Shown here in pieces: positions 7,493-14,841 of a stretch of DNA of 44,860 nucleotides. Position 1 is the stretch's first letter. Each line of letters starts with the position of its first letter. The DNA is from a virus. Below the pieces are notes generated by a model. It searched no databases and was not told the origin of the DNA. It saw only the letters and a program-made list of their open reading frames with translations. The translations under genes were made by a program, and so were the position numbers. Location of the stretch: positions 1-44,860 of IMG/VR virus record IMGVR_UViG_3300045921_000216; one strand, given 5' to 3'.

Positions 7493-7522
7493 TCCCCGGG
7501 GAGCGCGCTTGCTCCCCGGGGA
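7493..7522 (-). terminator. 12-bp perfect hairpin before the preQ1 operon
   Basis: TCCCCGGGGAGC and its exact complement are separated by six bases. On the minus strand it lies after the stop at 7536 and immediately upstream of the ribosome site of the gene at 7477. There is no U-tract, so it may be a GC-type terminator, an attenuator or an mRNA processing/stability element. A related CCCCGGGG hairpin occurs at 44638-44663. Confidence 0.55.
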
Positions 7523-7535
7523 TCGCGATTGTTGG

Positions 7536-7673
7536 TCATGCCCGCGGCGGGAACTCGTCAGCAACGAACGCGACCCGGGCAGCGTGCCACTCGATTCGCT
7601 CGTCGCGGGTGATCGGTCGTTGCTCGGGCTCCCGCTCAACGTCGTCGACGTCGTCGTCGTGCGTGGCGCTCAC
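7536..7673 (-). CDS. very small acidic hypothetical protein
   Basis: 45 residues from a GTG at 7673 that overlaps the stop of the Sak4-like gene by four bases. Asp/Glu-rich N-terminus (DDDVDDVERE) followed by an amphipathic helix. The overlap and lack of any other reading support translation. No function can be assigned. Confidence 0.55.
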   Translation of the reverse strand: MSATHDDDVDDVEREPEQRPITRDERIEWHAARVAFVADEFPPRA

Positions 7674-8467
7674 GCCGTGACCACGTCTGGCTCGTCGACG
7701 ACGATCGGGTCGGCTGCCGGCGTGCCGTCGTCGAATGGCTCGTCTGATGCATCCGTCTGCGCTTCTGCCGGGCTCGTTCGGATCCCGTAAGCATCCGCTA
7801 GCGCTGACCACGACAACGTCACGAACGGCGTCGGGAGCGCGTTCGATCGGTCTTTCGCAGCACGACCCTTCGCGGGAATCGTCTGCCCGACGTACTCGCG
7901 CTGGCCGTCCTCCCCGGTGACCACGCTCGAGTAGAGCGTGACGTCGACAAGGTGCGGCAGCTTCTCCGCGAGCGTCGGGCTCACGTTCGGCAGCGTCCGC
8001 GTGTCCGCTCCTTCGCCGAACGTTCGTTCTCCGGCGATGAACACGACGTGCATCGGGAGGTCGCGCAGCAGGTAGATCATCTTCTCCATGATCCGCCCGG
8101 CTTCCATCCAGTCCATCTGCGCCGGCACGTCCTTGCTGTCGCGGCGCCGCGTCGGGTTGCGATCCATCACATCGTTCACGATGTATTGCTGTAGGTCGGT
8201 CAGGCTGTCGACGACGACGGTGTGGAACCCGTGCTCACCCTTGGCGAGTTCTGTGTAGGCAGCGACGATATCGGCCTTCGACTTCACCGGAACGATCGCC
8301 GGCGTGTAGCCGTGCACCGCCTTGATCGACTTCCAGCCGTTCTCACAGTCGACGATGCACGGGTTCGGGAACGATCCGGCGAACACGGTCTTGCCGGTTC
8401 CGCTCGCGCCGTACACGAGCGTCTTGACGTAGGTGGTGTCGTCCGTCGGGACGGTGAACACAGACAC
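7670..8467 (-). CDS. Sak4-like RecA-fold ATPase (recombination)
   Basis: 265 residues; GTG at 8467 has AAAGGAGG about 7 bases upstream. Walker A is YGASGTGKT at 19-27 and Walker B VVVDSLT at 84-90, the AAA_24/Sak4 arrangement of phage nucleotide-binding proteins. Such proteins promote single-strand annealing or strand exchange together with phage SSB, which this genome also encodes (42855-43241). The last 40 residues are an acidic tail. It lies next to a Cas4/AddB-like nuclease, giving a recombination pair. Confidence 0.8.
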   Translation of the reverse strand: MSVFTVPTDDTTYVKTLVYGASGTGKTVFAGSFPNPCIVDCENGWKSIKAVHGYTPAIVPVKSKADIVAAYTELAKGEHGFHTVVVDSLTDLQQYIVNDVMDRNPTRRRDSKDVPAQMDWMEAGRIMEKMIYLLRDLPMHVVFIAGERTFGEGADTRTLPNVSPTLAEKLPHLVDVTLYSSVVTGEDGQREYVGQTIPAKGRAAKDRSNALPTPFVTLSWSALADAYGIRTSPAEAQTDASDEPFDDGTPAADPIVVDEPDVVTA

Positions 8468-8507
8468 GATGGTCCTCCTTTAGTTGTGGTTGATTGGAAT
8501 GGTCTGG

Positions 8508-9776
8508 TCAGAACGGCGCGACCGGCTCGGGCTCGGGCTCGGGCTCCGTTGCGGCTTCGCGTTCGGTAGGCGTCGTGAAGTTCGCTGCGATCAGCGCCTC
8601 GCGATCGTCCGGACGCGCAGCGCACAACGATCGGAACTCGCACCTCTTGCACTTCATCGCGCTCGGCATCTTCACGTCCGGGTGCCCGGCAGCGAACGGC
8701 GCGACCGCACGAACGGCATCGACCGCTTCCGCGAGTTGTAGGTCATTGAAGACGAGTTCTTCGCGCCAGAAGAACGGGTTGTCCGCGATCCCGTCGCGCT
8801 GCGCTTCGAGGATCGCGAGTTCCTCCGCGTAGTCCGCTGGGTCCAGCCCGTGCTCGCGAATAGCGTCGAGCATCACGCGATGCGTCGTCGTGTAGTTCAG
8901 CGTCCCGCTGCTCGAGAGCATCGCGTGGAGCGCGGGGCGGGTCCGCTTGACGGTCTTCACCTCGCCCTTCCGCGCACCGGACGCGAACCTGACCGGCTGC
9001 CCGGCGTCATCGAGTACCGGATCCAACACGGGCTCCCCGGCATCGTCGAGCACCGGCACAGGCGTCTTGCGGAGCTGCGGCACCGCCGGAAGCATCTTCG
9101 CGGCTGCATCAATCATCGCTCCCGTTATCCGCCAACCGTCCTTCCGCAATGCCCACACGTACAACGGAAGCTGCCAGTCGGTGTCGTACCCGGCGCGGTA
9201 ATCAGCGGAGAGCGACGCGGCGGACTTCACTTCGACGACGAACACGTCTCCGGTCGGAACGTGCTCGACGATCCGGTCGACGATTCCGTGGAACTCGTAC
9301 CGGTTCGATACTCCCGTCCCGGACGCGCTCGGAAGCGGCACCGTGACCGCGTGCTGCGTCGCGAGCGTCCGCCACTCGTCGATCGTCGGCCCCCACGTTT
9401 CGTCGTAGTGTCGGACCATCCCGTCAAGGAGCGTTCGCATCCCGTCAATCTCCTCGTGCCATCCCGTCGGTCGCGGCAGGCCTCGGTCAACAAGGAGGCC
9501 GTCGACGCGCCTCGCTTCCTCGTCGATCGCGGCTTGCCCGGCAGCGAGTGCCTGCGCCACCCGGTCGGCTCGGGTCGGCGCGGGAACCGGGACGAGCTCG
9601 CTTCGCTTGTACGGAGGCTGCGGCGCGTGGTAGGCGTCTTGCGCGGCGTCCCATGCCCTGCCGAACTGCAAAGCGGCGAACGTGTGTACCGGGCGAAGCC
9701 GTCGCCCGTACCTGTAGGCGTGCTTCCGCCAGCAGTCGAGCGACGACAGTTCGCTGTATGAGATTCGCTTCTTCAT
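8508..9776 (-). CDS. Cas4/AddB-like PD-(D/E)XK nuclease with Fe-S staple
   Basis: 422 residues; ATG at 9776 preceded by AAGGAG. The nuclease core reads GIVDR (Asp167), VEVKSA (Glu182, Lys184) and QLPLY (Gln202), the RecB-family exonuclease order. One N-terminal cysteine (Cys15) and a C-terminal CxxCx5C (Cys376, 379, 385) match the 4Fe-4S staple of AddB and Cas4 nucleases. Probably a DNA end-processing exonuclease working with the Sak4-like ATPase. A Glu-Pro repeat coded by tandem GGCTCG-type units lies near the C-terminus. First gene of the leftward operon from the divergent promoter. Confidence 0.87.
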   Translation of the reverse strand: MKKRISYSELSSLDCWRKHAYRYGRRLRPVHTFAALQFGRAWDAAQDAYHAPQPPYKRSELVPVPAPTRADRVAQALAAGQAAIDEEARRVDGLLVDRGLPRPTGWHEEIDGMRTLLDGMVRHYDETWGPTIDEWRTLATQHAVTVPLPSASGTGVSNRYEFHGIVDRIVEHVPTGDVFVVEVKSAASLSADYRAGYDTDWQLPLYVWALRKDGWRITGAMIDAAAKMLPAVPQLRKTPVPVLDDAGEPVLDPVLDDAGQPVRFASGARKGEVKTVKRTRPALHAMLSSSGTLNYTTTHRVMLDAIREHGLDPADYAEELAILEAQRDGIADNPFFWREELVFNDLQLAEAVDAVRAVAPFAAGHPDVKMPSAMKCKRCEFRSLCAARPDDREALIAANFTTPTEREAATEPEPEPEPVAPF

Positions 9777-9807
9777 CGGGGCTCCTTCGCTCGATCGGTG
9801 TGGAGGC

Positions 9808-9839
9808 CGGAACGATAATGACCCGGTCGGACGTAGGCC
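9808..9839 (-). promoter_or_regulatory. leftward early promoter
   Basis: On the minus strand it reads GGCC, TACGTCCGAC, then TATCGTTCCG, almost the same as the plus-strand element at 12011-12048. TATCGT (9812-9817) fits the actinobacterial -10 form TAnnnT. It lies about 30 bases upstream of the nuclease ATG at 9776. Confidence 0.65.
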
Positions 9840-9858
9840 GGGGCCGAGGCCGTCCAAT

Positions 9859-9900
9859 GGGCCGGCGTTAGGGGCGTCCGATGCGTCGGATATCGTCCCG
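9859..9900 (+). promoter_or_regulatory. rightward early promoter
   Basis: GGGCCGGCGTTA, then GTCCGATGCG and TATCGTCCCG, with the -10-like TATCGT at 9891-9896. Shares the GTCCGA...TATCGTnCCG core with 9808-9839 (other strand), 12011-12048 and 14811-14840. Drives the replication genes starting at 9931. Confidence 0.65.
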
Positions 9901-9930
9901 CAGGTCCGACACCGACCAAGGAGGAACCCG

Positions 9931-10758
9931 ATGGCGAACTACGCCAAATGGCGAGCCGTGTCGACAACGCTTGCGGACGAGAGCGAACGATGGGAAGCGT
10001 GCGACGATCCAGCACGAGTGCTCTGGCTCCAGCTTCTGCTTCTCTCCGACAACTACGGCGCGGCGGACGCCGATCCGTACATCGTCTGGAAGTCGTTCAC
10101 CGCGAACCTCGGATGGACCCGCGCCAAGACCGAGAGAGCGCTGGAAGTGCTCATCGACGTCGGGCTTGTTCACGTCTACGACACCCGACGCGGACCGTGG
10201 CTCCACCTTGCGGACTTCGACGATCATCAGCACTACGAGTACCTGCGGAAGCGGGGGCCGCGGAGGGGCGAGGCACCGCCGTGCAGCGAAGGCCGACCCG
10301 GATGCCGTTTCGGCGCTGCAAACAAGGCAGGCCGGCGTAAGGGCCGGCGTAAGGGCCGGCATCACAATAACAATTACAAGGACAATTACAACGACAATAT
10401 ATTCGGTGGTGGGTCGGTCGACGATCCGGTCCAAGCGGTCTTCGATCACTGGGTCGCGGTCGACGTTGCAACCGGAGGCGGTACGGCATCGGGTCGGATC
10501 CTCAACGCTGCCCGCCGGTCGAAGATTCAGGCCCGGCTCGCGGAGGGCTACACCGTAGAGCAGTTGAAGCGGGCGATCAGCGCGTTCTGCAACGACCCGT
10601 GGCACTGCGGCCAGAACGATCGGCGGACGCGCTACACCGGGCTCGTCACGCTGCTGAAGAATGGCGAGAAGGTCGAAGCCGGGTTGCGGCTTGCGGATGC
10701 CGTCGACGTTCGGAAGGAGGCTGCCGGTGGATACGTCCGACCGCAGGTCATCGTGTGA
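9931..10758 (+). CDS. replication initiator (phage replisome-organiser type)
   Basis: 275 residues; ATG at 9931 with AAGGAGG about 6 bases upstream. Residues 1-110 form a winged-helix-like domain (LWLQLLLLSDNYGA, then TRAKTERALEVLIDVGLV and WLHLADFDDHQ) typical of phage replication initiators. A low-complexity linker rich in Gly-Arg-Lys then Asn-Asp (about 130-155) is encoded by the iteron array, and residues 165-260 form a helical C-terminal domain. The next gene is a DnaC-like loader, the classic initiator-loader pair that recruits the host replicative helicase. Confidence 0.8.
   Translation: MANYAKWRAVSTTLADESERWEACDDPARVLWLQLLLLSDNYGAADADPYIVWKSFTANLGWTRAKTERALEVLIDVGLVHVYDTRRGPWLHLADFDDHQHYEYLRKRGPRRGEAPPCSEGRPGCRFGAANKAGRRKGRRKGRHHNNNYKDNYNDNIFGGGSVDDPVQAVFDHWVAVDVATGGGTASGRILNAARRSKIQARLAEGYTVEQLKRAISAFCNDPWHCGQNDRRTRYTGLVTLLKNGEKVEAGLRLADAVDVRKEAAGGYVRPQVIV
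10331..10404 (+). repeat. iteron array, probable replication origin inside the initiator gene
   Basis: Two copies and a partial third of a 12-base GCCGGCGTAAGG unit (10331-10360) are followed by three 12-base AT-rich units (10369-10404; AACAATTACAAG, GACAATTACAAC, GACAATATATTC). This is a strongly AT-rich patch in a GC-rich genome. The position inside the initiator coding sequence parallels the lambda origin inside gene O. Origin function is inferred. Confidence 0.6.
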
Positions 10759-11431
10759 CGTGTGCCGGGGATCGTTCGCGATCGCCGAGGCCTTGCCCGT
10801 CCTCGAGCTGTGCGACGAGCATTGGGAGGCGATGGTTCAGCACCGCGCCGCCGAAGCGCTGCGCCGGACGATCCCGCCGGGTCTGCACCACGCGCATCCT
10901 CGCGACTTGCCCGAGCTCGTTGCCGGCTGGTCGTCGCTCGACGGGACCGGGCTCTACCTGTACGGACCGGTCGGCGTCGGCAAGTCGCATGCTGCGGCGG
11001 CGCTCGTCAAGAAGGCATGGATGGAGCAGTTCCGCGCCGGGCGGTCTGCTCATGCCGTGTGGCTGAACGTGCCTTCGGCGATCCTCGCGACGCTCGCGGC
11101 GTTCGGCCGACGTTCGGCTGATGCGTCGAAGGCGTGGGACGAAGCACAGTCCTCCTCGGTGCTCGTGCTCGACGACATCGGCGTCGAAGATCCGAAGGAC
11201 TGGGTGCGGGCTCGGCTGTACGGGCTCGTCGAGCATCGGCTACAGCATCGGCTCCCGACGATCGTGACGAGCAATCTCGATCTTGGGCAACTAGCCGATC
11301 GGCTTGGGTCGCCACAGATCGCGAGCCGCTTGTCGCAGATGACGGCACAAGTATCGTTTGCGTCGTCGTCGGATCGTCGGCCGGGTCTCGCGCCGACGCT
11401 CGGGAAGGAAGGCGGCGATGCGGATTCCTGA
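10727..11431 (+). CDS. DnaC/IstB-like helicase loader ATPase
   Basis: 234 residues from a GTG at 10727 with GGAAGGAGG about 6 bases upstream; it overlaps the initiator gene end by 32 bases. Walker A YGPVGVGKS at 79-87, Walker B VLVLDD at 145-150 and sensor TSN at 181-183 identify a DnaC-type AAA+ protein. An N-terminal CxxC...CxxH knuckle (Cys10, Cys13, Cys29, His32) probably binds zinc. Its likely job is loading a host DnaB helicase at the phage origin. Confidence 0.87.
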   Translation: MDTSDRRSSCDVCRGSFAIAEALPVLELCDEHWEAMVQHRAAEALRRTIPPGLHHAHPRDLPELVAGWSSLDGTGLYLYGPVGVGKSHAAAALVKKAWMEQFRAGRSAHAVWLNVPSAILATLAAFGRRSADASKAWDEAQSSSVLVLDDIGVEDPKDWVRARLYGLVEHRLQHRLPTIVTSNLDLGQLADRLGSPQIASRLSQMTAQVSFASSSDRRPGLAPTLGKEGGDADS

Positions 11432-11453
11432 ACCGAAAGCGAAGGAGCGTGAG

Positions 11454-11505
11454 GCCGGCGCCCCGGGTCCACACCGAGAGAGAAGCCCCAGACCGGGACG
11501 CCGGC
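11454..11505 (+). terminator. GC-rich hairpin after the loader gene
   Basis: GCCGGCG (11454-11460) pairs with CGCCGGC (11499-11505), and an inner GGTC pairs with GACC, with flanking C/G runs adding to the stem. No U-run follows. It separates the loader from the next gene and may terminate or attenuate transcription. Confidence 0.4.
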
Positions 11506-11544
11506 GTGGGAAACGTACCAAACCGCGTCGGATGCGATGCCGGA

Positions 11545-11560
11545 ACCGGTGCCCGCGGTA
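11545..11560 (+). promoter_or_regulatory. weak promoter-like site before the transglycosylase gene
   Basis: A TATCGTTGCCG string around 11549-11560 resembles the -10 region and downstream bases of the GTCCGAC...TATCGTTCCG family, but the upstream half is not conserved. Lies about 40 bases before the ATG at 11596. Confidence 0.35.
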
Positions 11561-11595
11561 TCGTTGCCGGTCAGAGACGGAAGGAGCAGCCGATC

Positions 11596-12000
11596 ATGGC
11601 GTGCCGAACGATCGCGTGGATACTCTCCGTTGTTGCCGCGTTCATCATCGCTCTCACGGTGGCGCAGCAGGCGGCTGGGGCGTACCGACCAGCACCACCC
11701 GAACTCGTCAGAGCGGCGCAGAGAGCGGCGCCACCGCCGAAGCACCGCGTCAACGAGCGGCGGGCGTGGATCGTGTGCCGAGCGTTTCGGGGCCGGTTGT
11801 GTCGCCCGGCGCTGAACGTCGCATGGTGCGAATCGACGTTGCGCCCGACGGCGCGGAACGGTCAGTATCGTGGCGTGTTCCAGATGGGCTCGGCGGAGCG
11901 TCGTCGGTTCGGGCATGGGCGGACCGTGCTCGCGCAGGCTCGTGCTGCTCGGCAATACCATCGCCTGTCCGGGTGGAGGCCGTGGGAGTGCCGCCCGTAA
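11596..12000 (+). CDS. secreted/SAR-like lytic transglycosylase
   Basis: 134 residues; ATG at 11596 has GGAAGGAG about 10 bases upstream. Residues 7-28 form an Ala-rich, weakly hydrophobic signal or signal-anchor segment. Residues 58-134 look like a small lysozyme/RPF-type domain: NVAWCESTLRP with catalytic Glu79, then GVFQMGS, then GWRPWEC at the C-terminus. It would cleave peptidoglycan outside the membrane. Its place in the replication module, away from the lysis cassette at 40270-41277, is unusual. Possible roles are SAR-type accessory lysis, or altering the envelope of an infected cell. Confidence 0.75.
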   Translation: MACRTIAWILSVVAAFIIALTVAQQAAGAYRPAPPELVRAAQRAAPPPKHRVNERRAWIVCRAFRGRLCRPALNVAWCESTLRPTARNGQYRGVFQMGSAERRRFGHGRTVLAQARAARQYHRLSGWRPWECRP

Positions 12001-12010
12001 GACGGCTAAC

Positions 12011-12048
12011 GGGCCGGCCTTACGTCCGACGCGGTCGATATCGTTCCG
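12011..12048 (+). promoter_or_regulatory. promoter of the GTCCGAC...TATCGTTCCG family
   Basis: GGGCCGGCCTTA, then CGTCCGACGCG and TATCGTTCCG, with TATCGT at 12039-12044. This is the best plus-strand match to the leftward element 9808-9839. It sits between the transglycosylase stop and the ATG at 12077. Confidence 0.65.
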
Positions 12049-12076
12049 ACGTCCAACCGCACCGAAGGAGAAGCAG

Positions 12077-12466
12077 ATGACCGAGAGCGACATCGCGGAC
12101 GTTCCCGCCGGCAACTTCTGGGGCTGGCTGCGCGAACACAAGAACGGCGCGCTGCACGCCGAACTCTCCGAAGTCCTCGCCGAGGTGACCAGCGCGGTCC
12201 TCGAGCACGAGAAAGTCGGATCGCTCACCCTGAAGGTCACCGTCGCGCCGACGAAAGACGGCAGGACTGTATTCGTCACCGACGAGGTCAAGTCGACGAT
12301 TCCGAAGGCGGATCGCGGCGGCTCGATCATGTTCGCCGACGCGGACGGCAACCTGTCGCGGCGCGATCCTCGACAGATGGAGTTGACGATGCGCGTCGTC
12401 GAACGCGACAACGGCGACCCGATCGTCATCGACGGAACGACGGGCGAAGTCGTAGATTTCCGCTGA
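12077..12466 (+). CDS. hypothetical protein, partner of DUF2303 gene
   Basis: 129 residues; ATG at 12077 with AAGGAG about 8 bases upstream. Helical N-terminus (LHAELSEVLAEVTSAVLEHEK) followed by alternating beta strands with many charged residues. No transmembrane region. Proteins of this general shape often precede DUF2303 genes in phages, but no function is known to me. It has its own conserved promoter immediately upstream, so it is probably abundant early. Confidence 0.7.
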   Translation: MTESDIADVPAGNFWGWLREHKNGALHAELSEVLAEVTSAVLEHEKVGSLTLKVTVAPTKDGRTVFVTDEVKSTIPKADRGGSIMFADADGNLSRRDPRQMELTMRVVERDNGDPIVIDGTTGEVVDFR

Positions 12467-12536
12467 AACAGATCGGCCGGCGTGGCGACCCCCAACGCGC
12501 TTCGTCGGCCGCCACTACCTACGAGGGAGCACCATC

Positions 12537-13367
12537 GTGAGCAGCGATGCGACATCGAACGCGCAGGTGATCGCCGACCTTGCACGGACCGCAGCACGAC
12601 CAACGATCGTGGAAGGCGACGACGGACCGGTCGGCGCGCTCGCTTACGCCGTTCCGGACGGCGGAACGATCGACCTCGTCGACCTCGAATCGTACTTGTC
12701 GAAGCCGAGGCGGGCCCGCGGTTGCGTGGAGCCGACAACGGTCGACGACCTTGCCGCCTACGTGGAGCGGCACATGACGACAAGCACTACGATCTGGGTC
12801 GACGCTGATGCGCTCGTCGTCACCGCGGTGCTCGACGACCACGCTGGCCCCGACGCTCCCGGGCATGGCGAGCATCGAGCCGTGCTACGCCTCGCAACGT
12901 CGCCCGAGTGGAAGCACTGGATCGACAAGAACTGCGAGCAGTTCGAACAATCCGAGTTCGCGGAGCACATCGAGGACGGAGCTGCGGAGATCGTCGAGCC
13001 GACAGCGGCCGAAATGCTGGAGATCGCGTCGTCGTTCCATGCGCGATCGTCGAGCGTGTTTCGATCAGCCAAGCGCCTCGACAACGGTCAAGTGCAGATG
13101 AAGTACGACGAAGAAATGACCGCGTCCGCCGGCAGGAGCGGTGAGATGGTCGTGCCGTCCGAGTTCGCGCTGGCCGTCGCACCATTCATCGGCTCCCCGG
13201 CGTACCGCCTCGTGGCTCGCTTGCGGTACCGCGTCAGCGGCGGGAAACTCGCGTTGTCGTACAAGCTCGACCGGCCGCATCTCGTGATCCGGCACGCGGT
13301 GTCGGACGTCGCAAGCACGCTCGGGGAGAAGTTCCCCGGCATCGTGTTCCTCGGGCGGCCTCGATGA
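12537..13367 (+). CDS. DUF2303 (YfdQ-like) protein
   Basis: 276 residues from GTG at 12537 preceded by GAGGGAG. The C-terminal two thirds match the DUF2303 layout: WKHWIDKNCEQ, a FAEHIED segment, the SSFHARSSSVF stretch, then a PSEFALAVAPFIGS motif and a beta-rich end. The family is widespread in phages and prophages and its role is unknown. Lies between the small partner gene and a tiny membrane protein. Confidence 0.75.
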   Translation: MSSDATSNAQVIADLARTAARPTIVEGDDGPVGALAYAVPDGGTIDLVDLESYLSKPRRARGCVEPTTVDDLAAYVERHMTTSTTIWVDADALVVTAVLDDHAGPDAPGHGEHRAVLRLATSPEWKHWIDKNCEQFEQSEFAEHIEDGAAEIVEPTAAEMLEIASSFHARSSSVFRSAKRLDNGQVQMKYDEEMTASAGRSGEMVVPSEFALAVAPFIGSPAYRLVARLRYRVSGGKLALSYKLDRPHLVIRHAVSDVASTLGEKFPGIVFLGRPR

Positions 13368-13513
13368 TCGGCTCGTTCGTGAAGGTCGCGATCGTCGGAT
13401 CGCTGATGTTCAGCGGGTACCTGCTGATCGTCGAAGGAGGCTCGGCGCACGTGCTGTTCGGCGCCATGCTGCTCGCATACGGCGGAATGGTCTGGGCGAC
13501 CGATCACGAATGA
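13364..13513 (+). CDS. tiny membrane protein
   Basis: 49 residues; ATG overlaps the DUF2303 stop (ATGA). Two hydrophobic segments, about residues 5-22 (VKVAIVGSLMFSGYLLIV) and 28-45, make it a two-pass membrane peptide. It is the last gene before a strong terminator. Role unknown; small early membrane proteins often act in superinfection control or envelope stress. Confidence 0.6.
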   Translation: MIGSFVKVAIVGSLMFSGYLLIVEGGSAHVLFGAMLLAYGGMVWATDHE

Positions 13514-13542
13514 GCGTCCTCTGTGGTTCCTCCAACCACGAC

Positions 13543-13590
13543 GGGCCGCGCCGACCACCCGAACCCGGGTCGGCGCGGCCCTTCATCGTG
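13543..13590 (+). terminator. strong rho-independent-type terminator
   Basis: A perfect 14-bp stem (GGGCCGCGCCGACC with its complement at 13568-13581), an 11-base loop and a short T-rich run (CTTCAT) after it. Ends the replication transcription unit just before repeat copy B. Confidence 0.8.
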
Positions 13591-13616
13591 GATCAAGCAC
13601 CACCAGAAAACATGCT

Positions 13617-13730
13617 TGTTTGCAGGTAGACCTTACGAGAGCACTCAACAGGGTACTTGTAGGGAGAAGCGGGTCCGACGTCAGAGAACGCCGTCTACCC
13701 ACGTCAGAACGCCTGACGACGGCATGGGGG
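13617..13730 (+). repeat. dispersed intergenic repeat, copy B
   Basis: Shares its left part (GTTTGCAGG, AGACCTTACG) with copy C and its right part almost exactly with copy A. Lies between the terminator and the metallophosphoesterase ATG at 13738. A short perfect inverted repeat GTCAG/CTGAC is present near 13703-13717 but is not conserved in A or C. It may act as promoter and leader for the 13738 gene. Confidence 0.75.
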
Positions 13731-13737
13731 CCGGCCC

Positions 13738-14571
13738 ATGCGGATCGGCGTGTTGGACGGTATCGTGAAGCGTGTCGGACTGCTCGTGTTGGGGGATGCG
13801 GTGACGGACCTTTGGCAAGCGATCACGCTCGCGGAACGGGAAGGCACGTTGGACCGGTGGCACTTCCCGCCACCGATCACCCGGCGAGTGTTCATCGCTC
13901 CCGACCTCCACTACCCCTACCACCGTCGGGACGTCGTCGAACACATCGTCGACCTCGCCCGGGGAGCTGACACGATCATCCAGATCGGCGACGCGGTCGA
14001 CGGGTACCCGATCAGCAACTTCGATCGGAATCCGCTGCGACGCGACACGATCTACGACGAAGCGAAGGCGTACCACCTTGGGTTCTGGCGACCGATCCGC
14101 GCAACGAACCCGACCGCCCGGCTGATCCAGATCGAAGGGAACCACGAGCAGCGCCTCCAACGGTACATCTGGAAACGAGCTCCGGAGCTCGCCGGCAACC
14201 CTGACCTGACGTGGCGACGCCTCATGCGGCTTGACGACTACAACGTCGAATGGCATCCCCGATCCGGGCTGCTCGTCGCTGGCCTTCGCATCAAGCACGG
14301 CGACGTAGCCCTGAAGGGCGCCGGACTCTCCGCACGACGCGAGATGGAAGACCATCGGTGGAGCGGCGTCAGCGCGCACACGCACCGGTATGGTGTCGCT
14401 CGACGAACCGACAAGGAAGGCGTCACGACGGAATGGCGCGAGATCGGGCACGCCTGCGACATCGCCCAAGTCGAGTACGGAGACGCCTTCGACTGGAACC
14501 TATCCGCCGGGCTGTCGATCACGATCTACGACGACGGACGCATCGAGTACGAGGAGCACCGCCTGTCATGA
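13738..14571 (+). CDS. calcineurin-like metallophosphoesterase
   Basis: 277 residues from ATG at 13738; the ribosome site is weak, so a slightly later start is possible. The motif series APDLHYP (Asp56, His58), IGDAVDG (Asp85), EGNHEQR (Asn135, His136), KHGD and SAHTHR is complete for a dinuclear metal centre. Family members hydrolyse phosphomonoesters or diesters; in phages the substrate is usually unknown. Preceded by repeat copy B and followed by an overlapping small gene. Confidence 0.85.
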   Translation: MRIGVLDGIVKRVGLLVLGDAVTDLWQAITLAEREGTLDRWHFPPPITRRVFIAPDLHYPYHRRDVVEHIVDLARGADTIIQIGDAVDGYPISNFDRNPLRRDTIYDEAKAYHLGFWRPIRATNPTARLIQIEGNHEQRLQRYIWKRAPELAGNPDLTWRRLMRLDDYNVEWHPRSGLLVAGLRIKHGDVALKGAGLSARREMEDHRWSGVSAHTHRYGVARRTDKEGVTTEWREIGHACDIAQVEYGDAFDWNLSAGLSITIYDDGRIEYEEHRLS

Positions 14572-14828
14572 TCGACGATCACATGTCGACCCTTCGCAGC
14601 GACGCACGAGCGGCAGCACTCGAGCTATGCCGGTTGCTGATCGACAACATCGACTGGCTGACCGAACTCGCGATCGACCGAGCAACGACGATCGGAGTTG
14701 CGGAATACGGCGACACGTCATTCCACAAACCACTCGAACGCCTCGAAGTCGACGTTGACGAAGAACTCGCAGACGCACTGTTCTACCAGTGCCTCGTTCG
14801 GCGTGCTCGGGTTGCGTCCGACGAGTGA
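14568..14828 (+). CDS. small hypothetical protein
   Basis: 86 residues; ATG overlaps the metallophosphoesterase stop (ATGA). Mostly helical and acidic, with a GVAEYGDTSFHKP turn and an acidic C-terminal helix. Soluble; no motif recognised. Its stop codon lies inside the promoter that serves the tRNA island. Confidence 0.65.
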   Translation: MIDDHMSTLRSDARAAALELCRLLIDNIDWLTELAIDRATTIGVAEYGDTSFHKPLERLEVDVDEELADALFYQCLVRRARVASDE

Positions 14829-14840
14829 CGTATCGTTCCC
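14811..14840 (+). promoter_or_regulatory. promoter of the tRNA island
   Basis: TTGCGTCCGACGAG, then GTATCGTTCC, matching the GTCCGAC...TATCGTTCCG family, with TATCGT at 14831-14836. Overlaps the end of the upstream gene and directly precedes the structured leader. Confidence 0.55.
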
Positions 14841-14841
14841 C

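Noticed and set aside
11418-11595. Start with good ribosome site after the loader gene giving an Arg/Pro-rich frame
   Set aside because: The frame is low complexity, runs over a strong hairpin and overlaps the transglycosylase gene out of frame.
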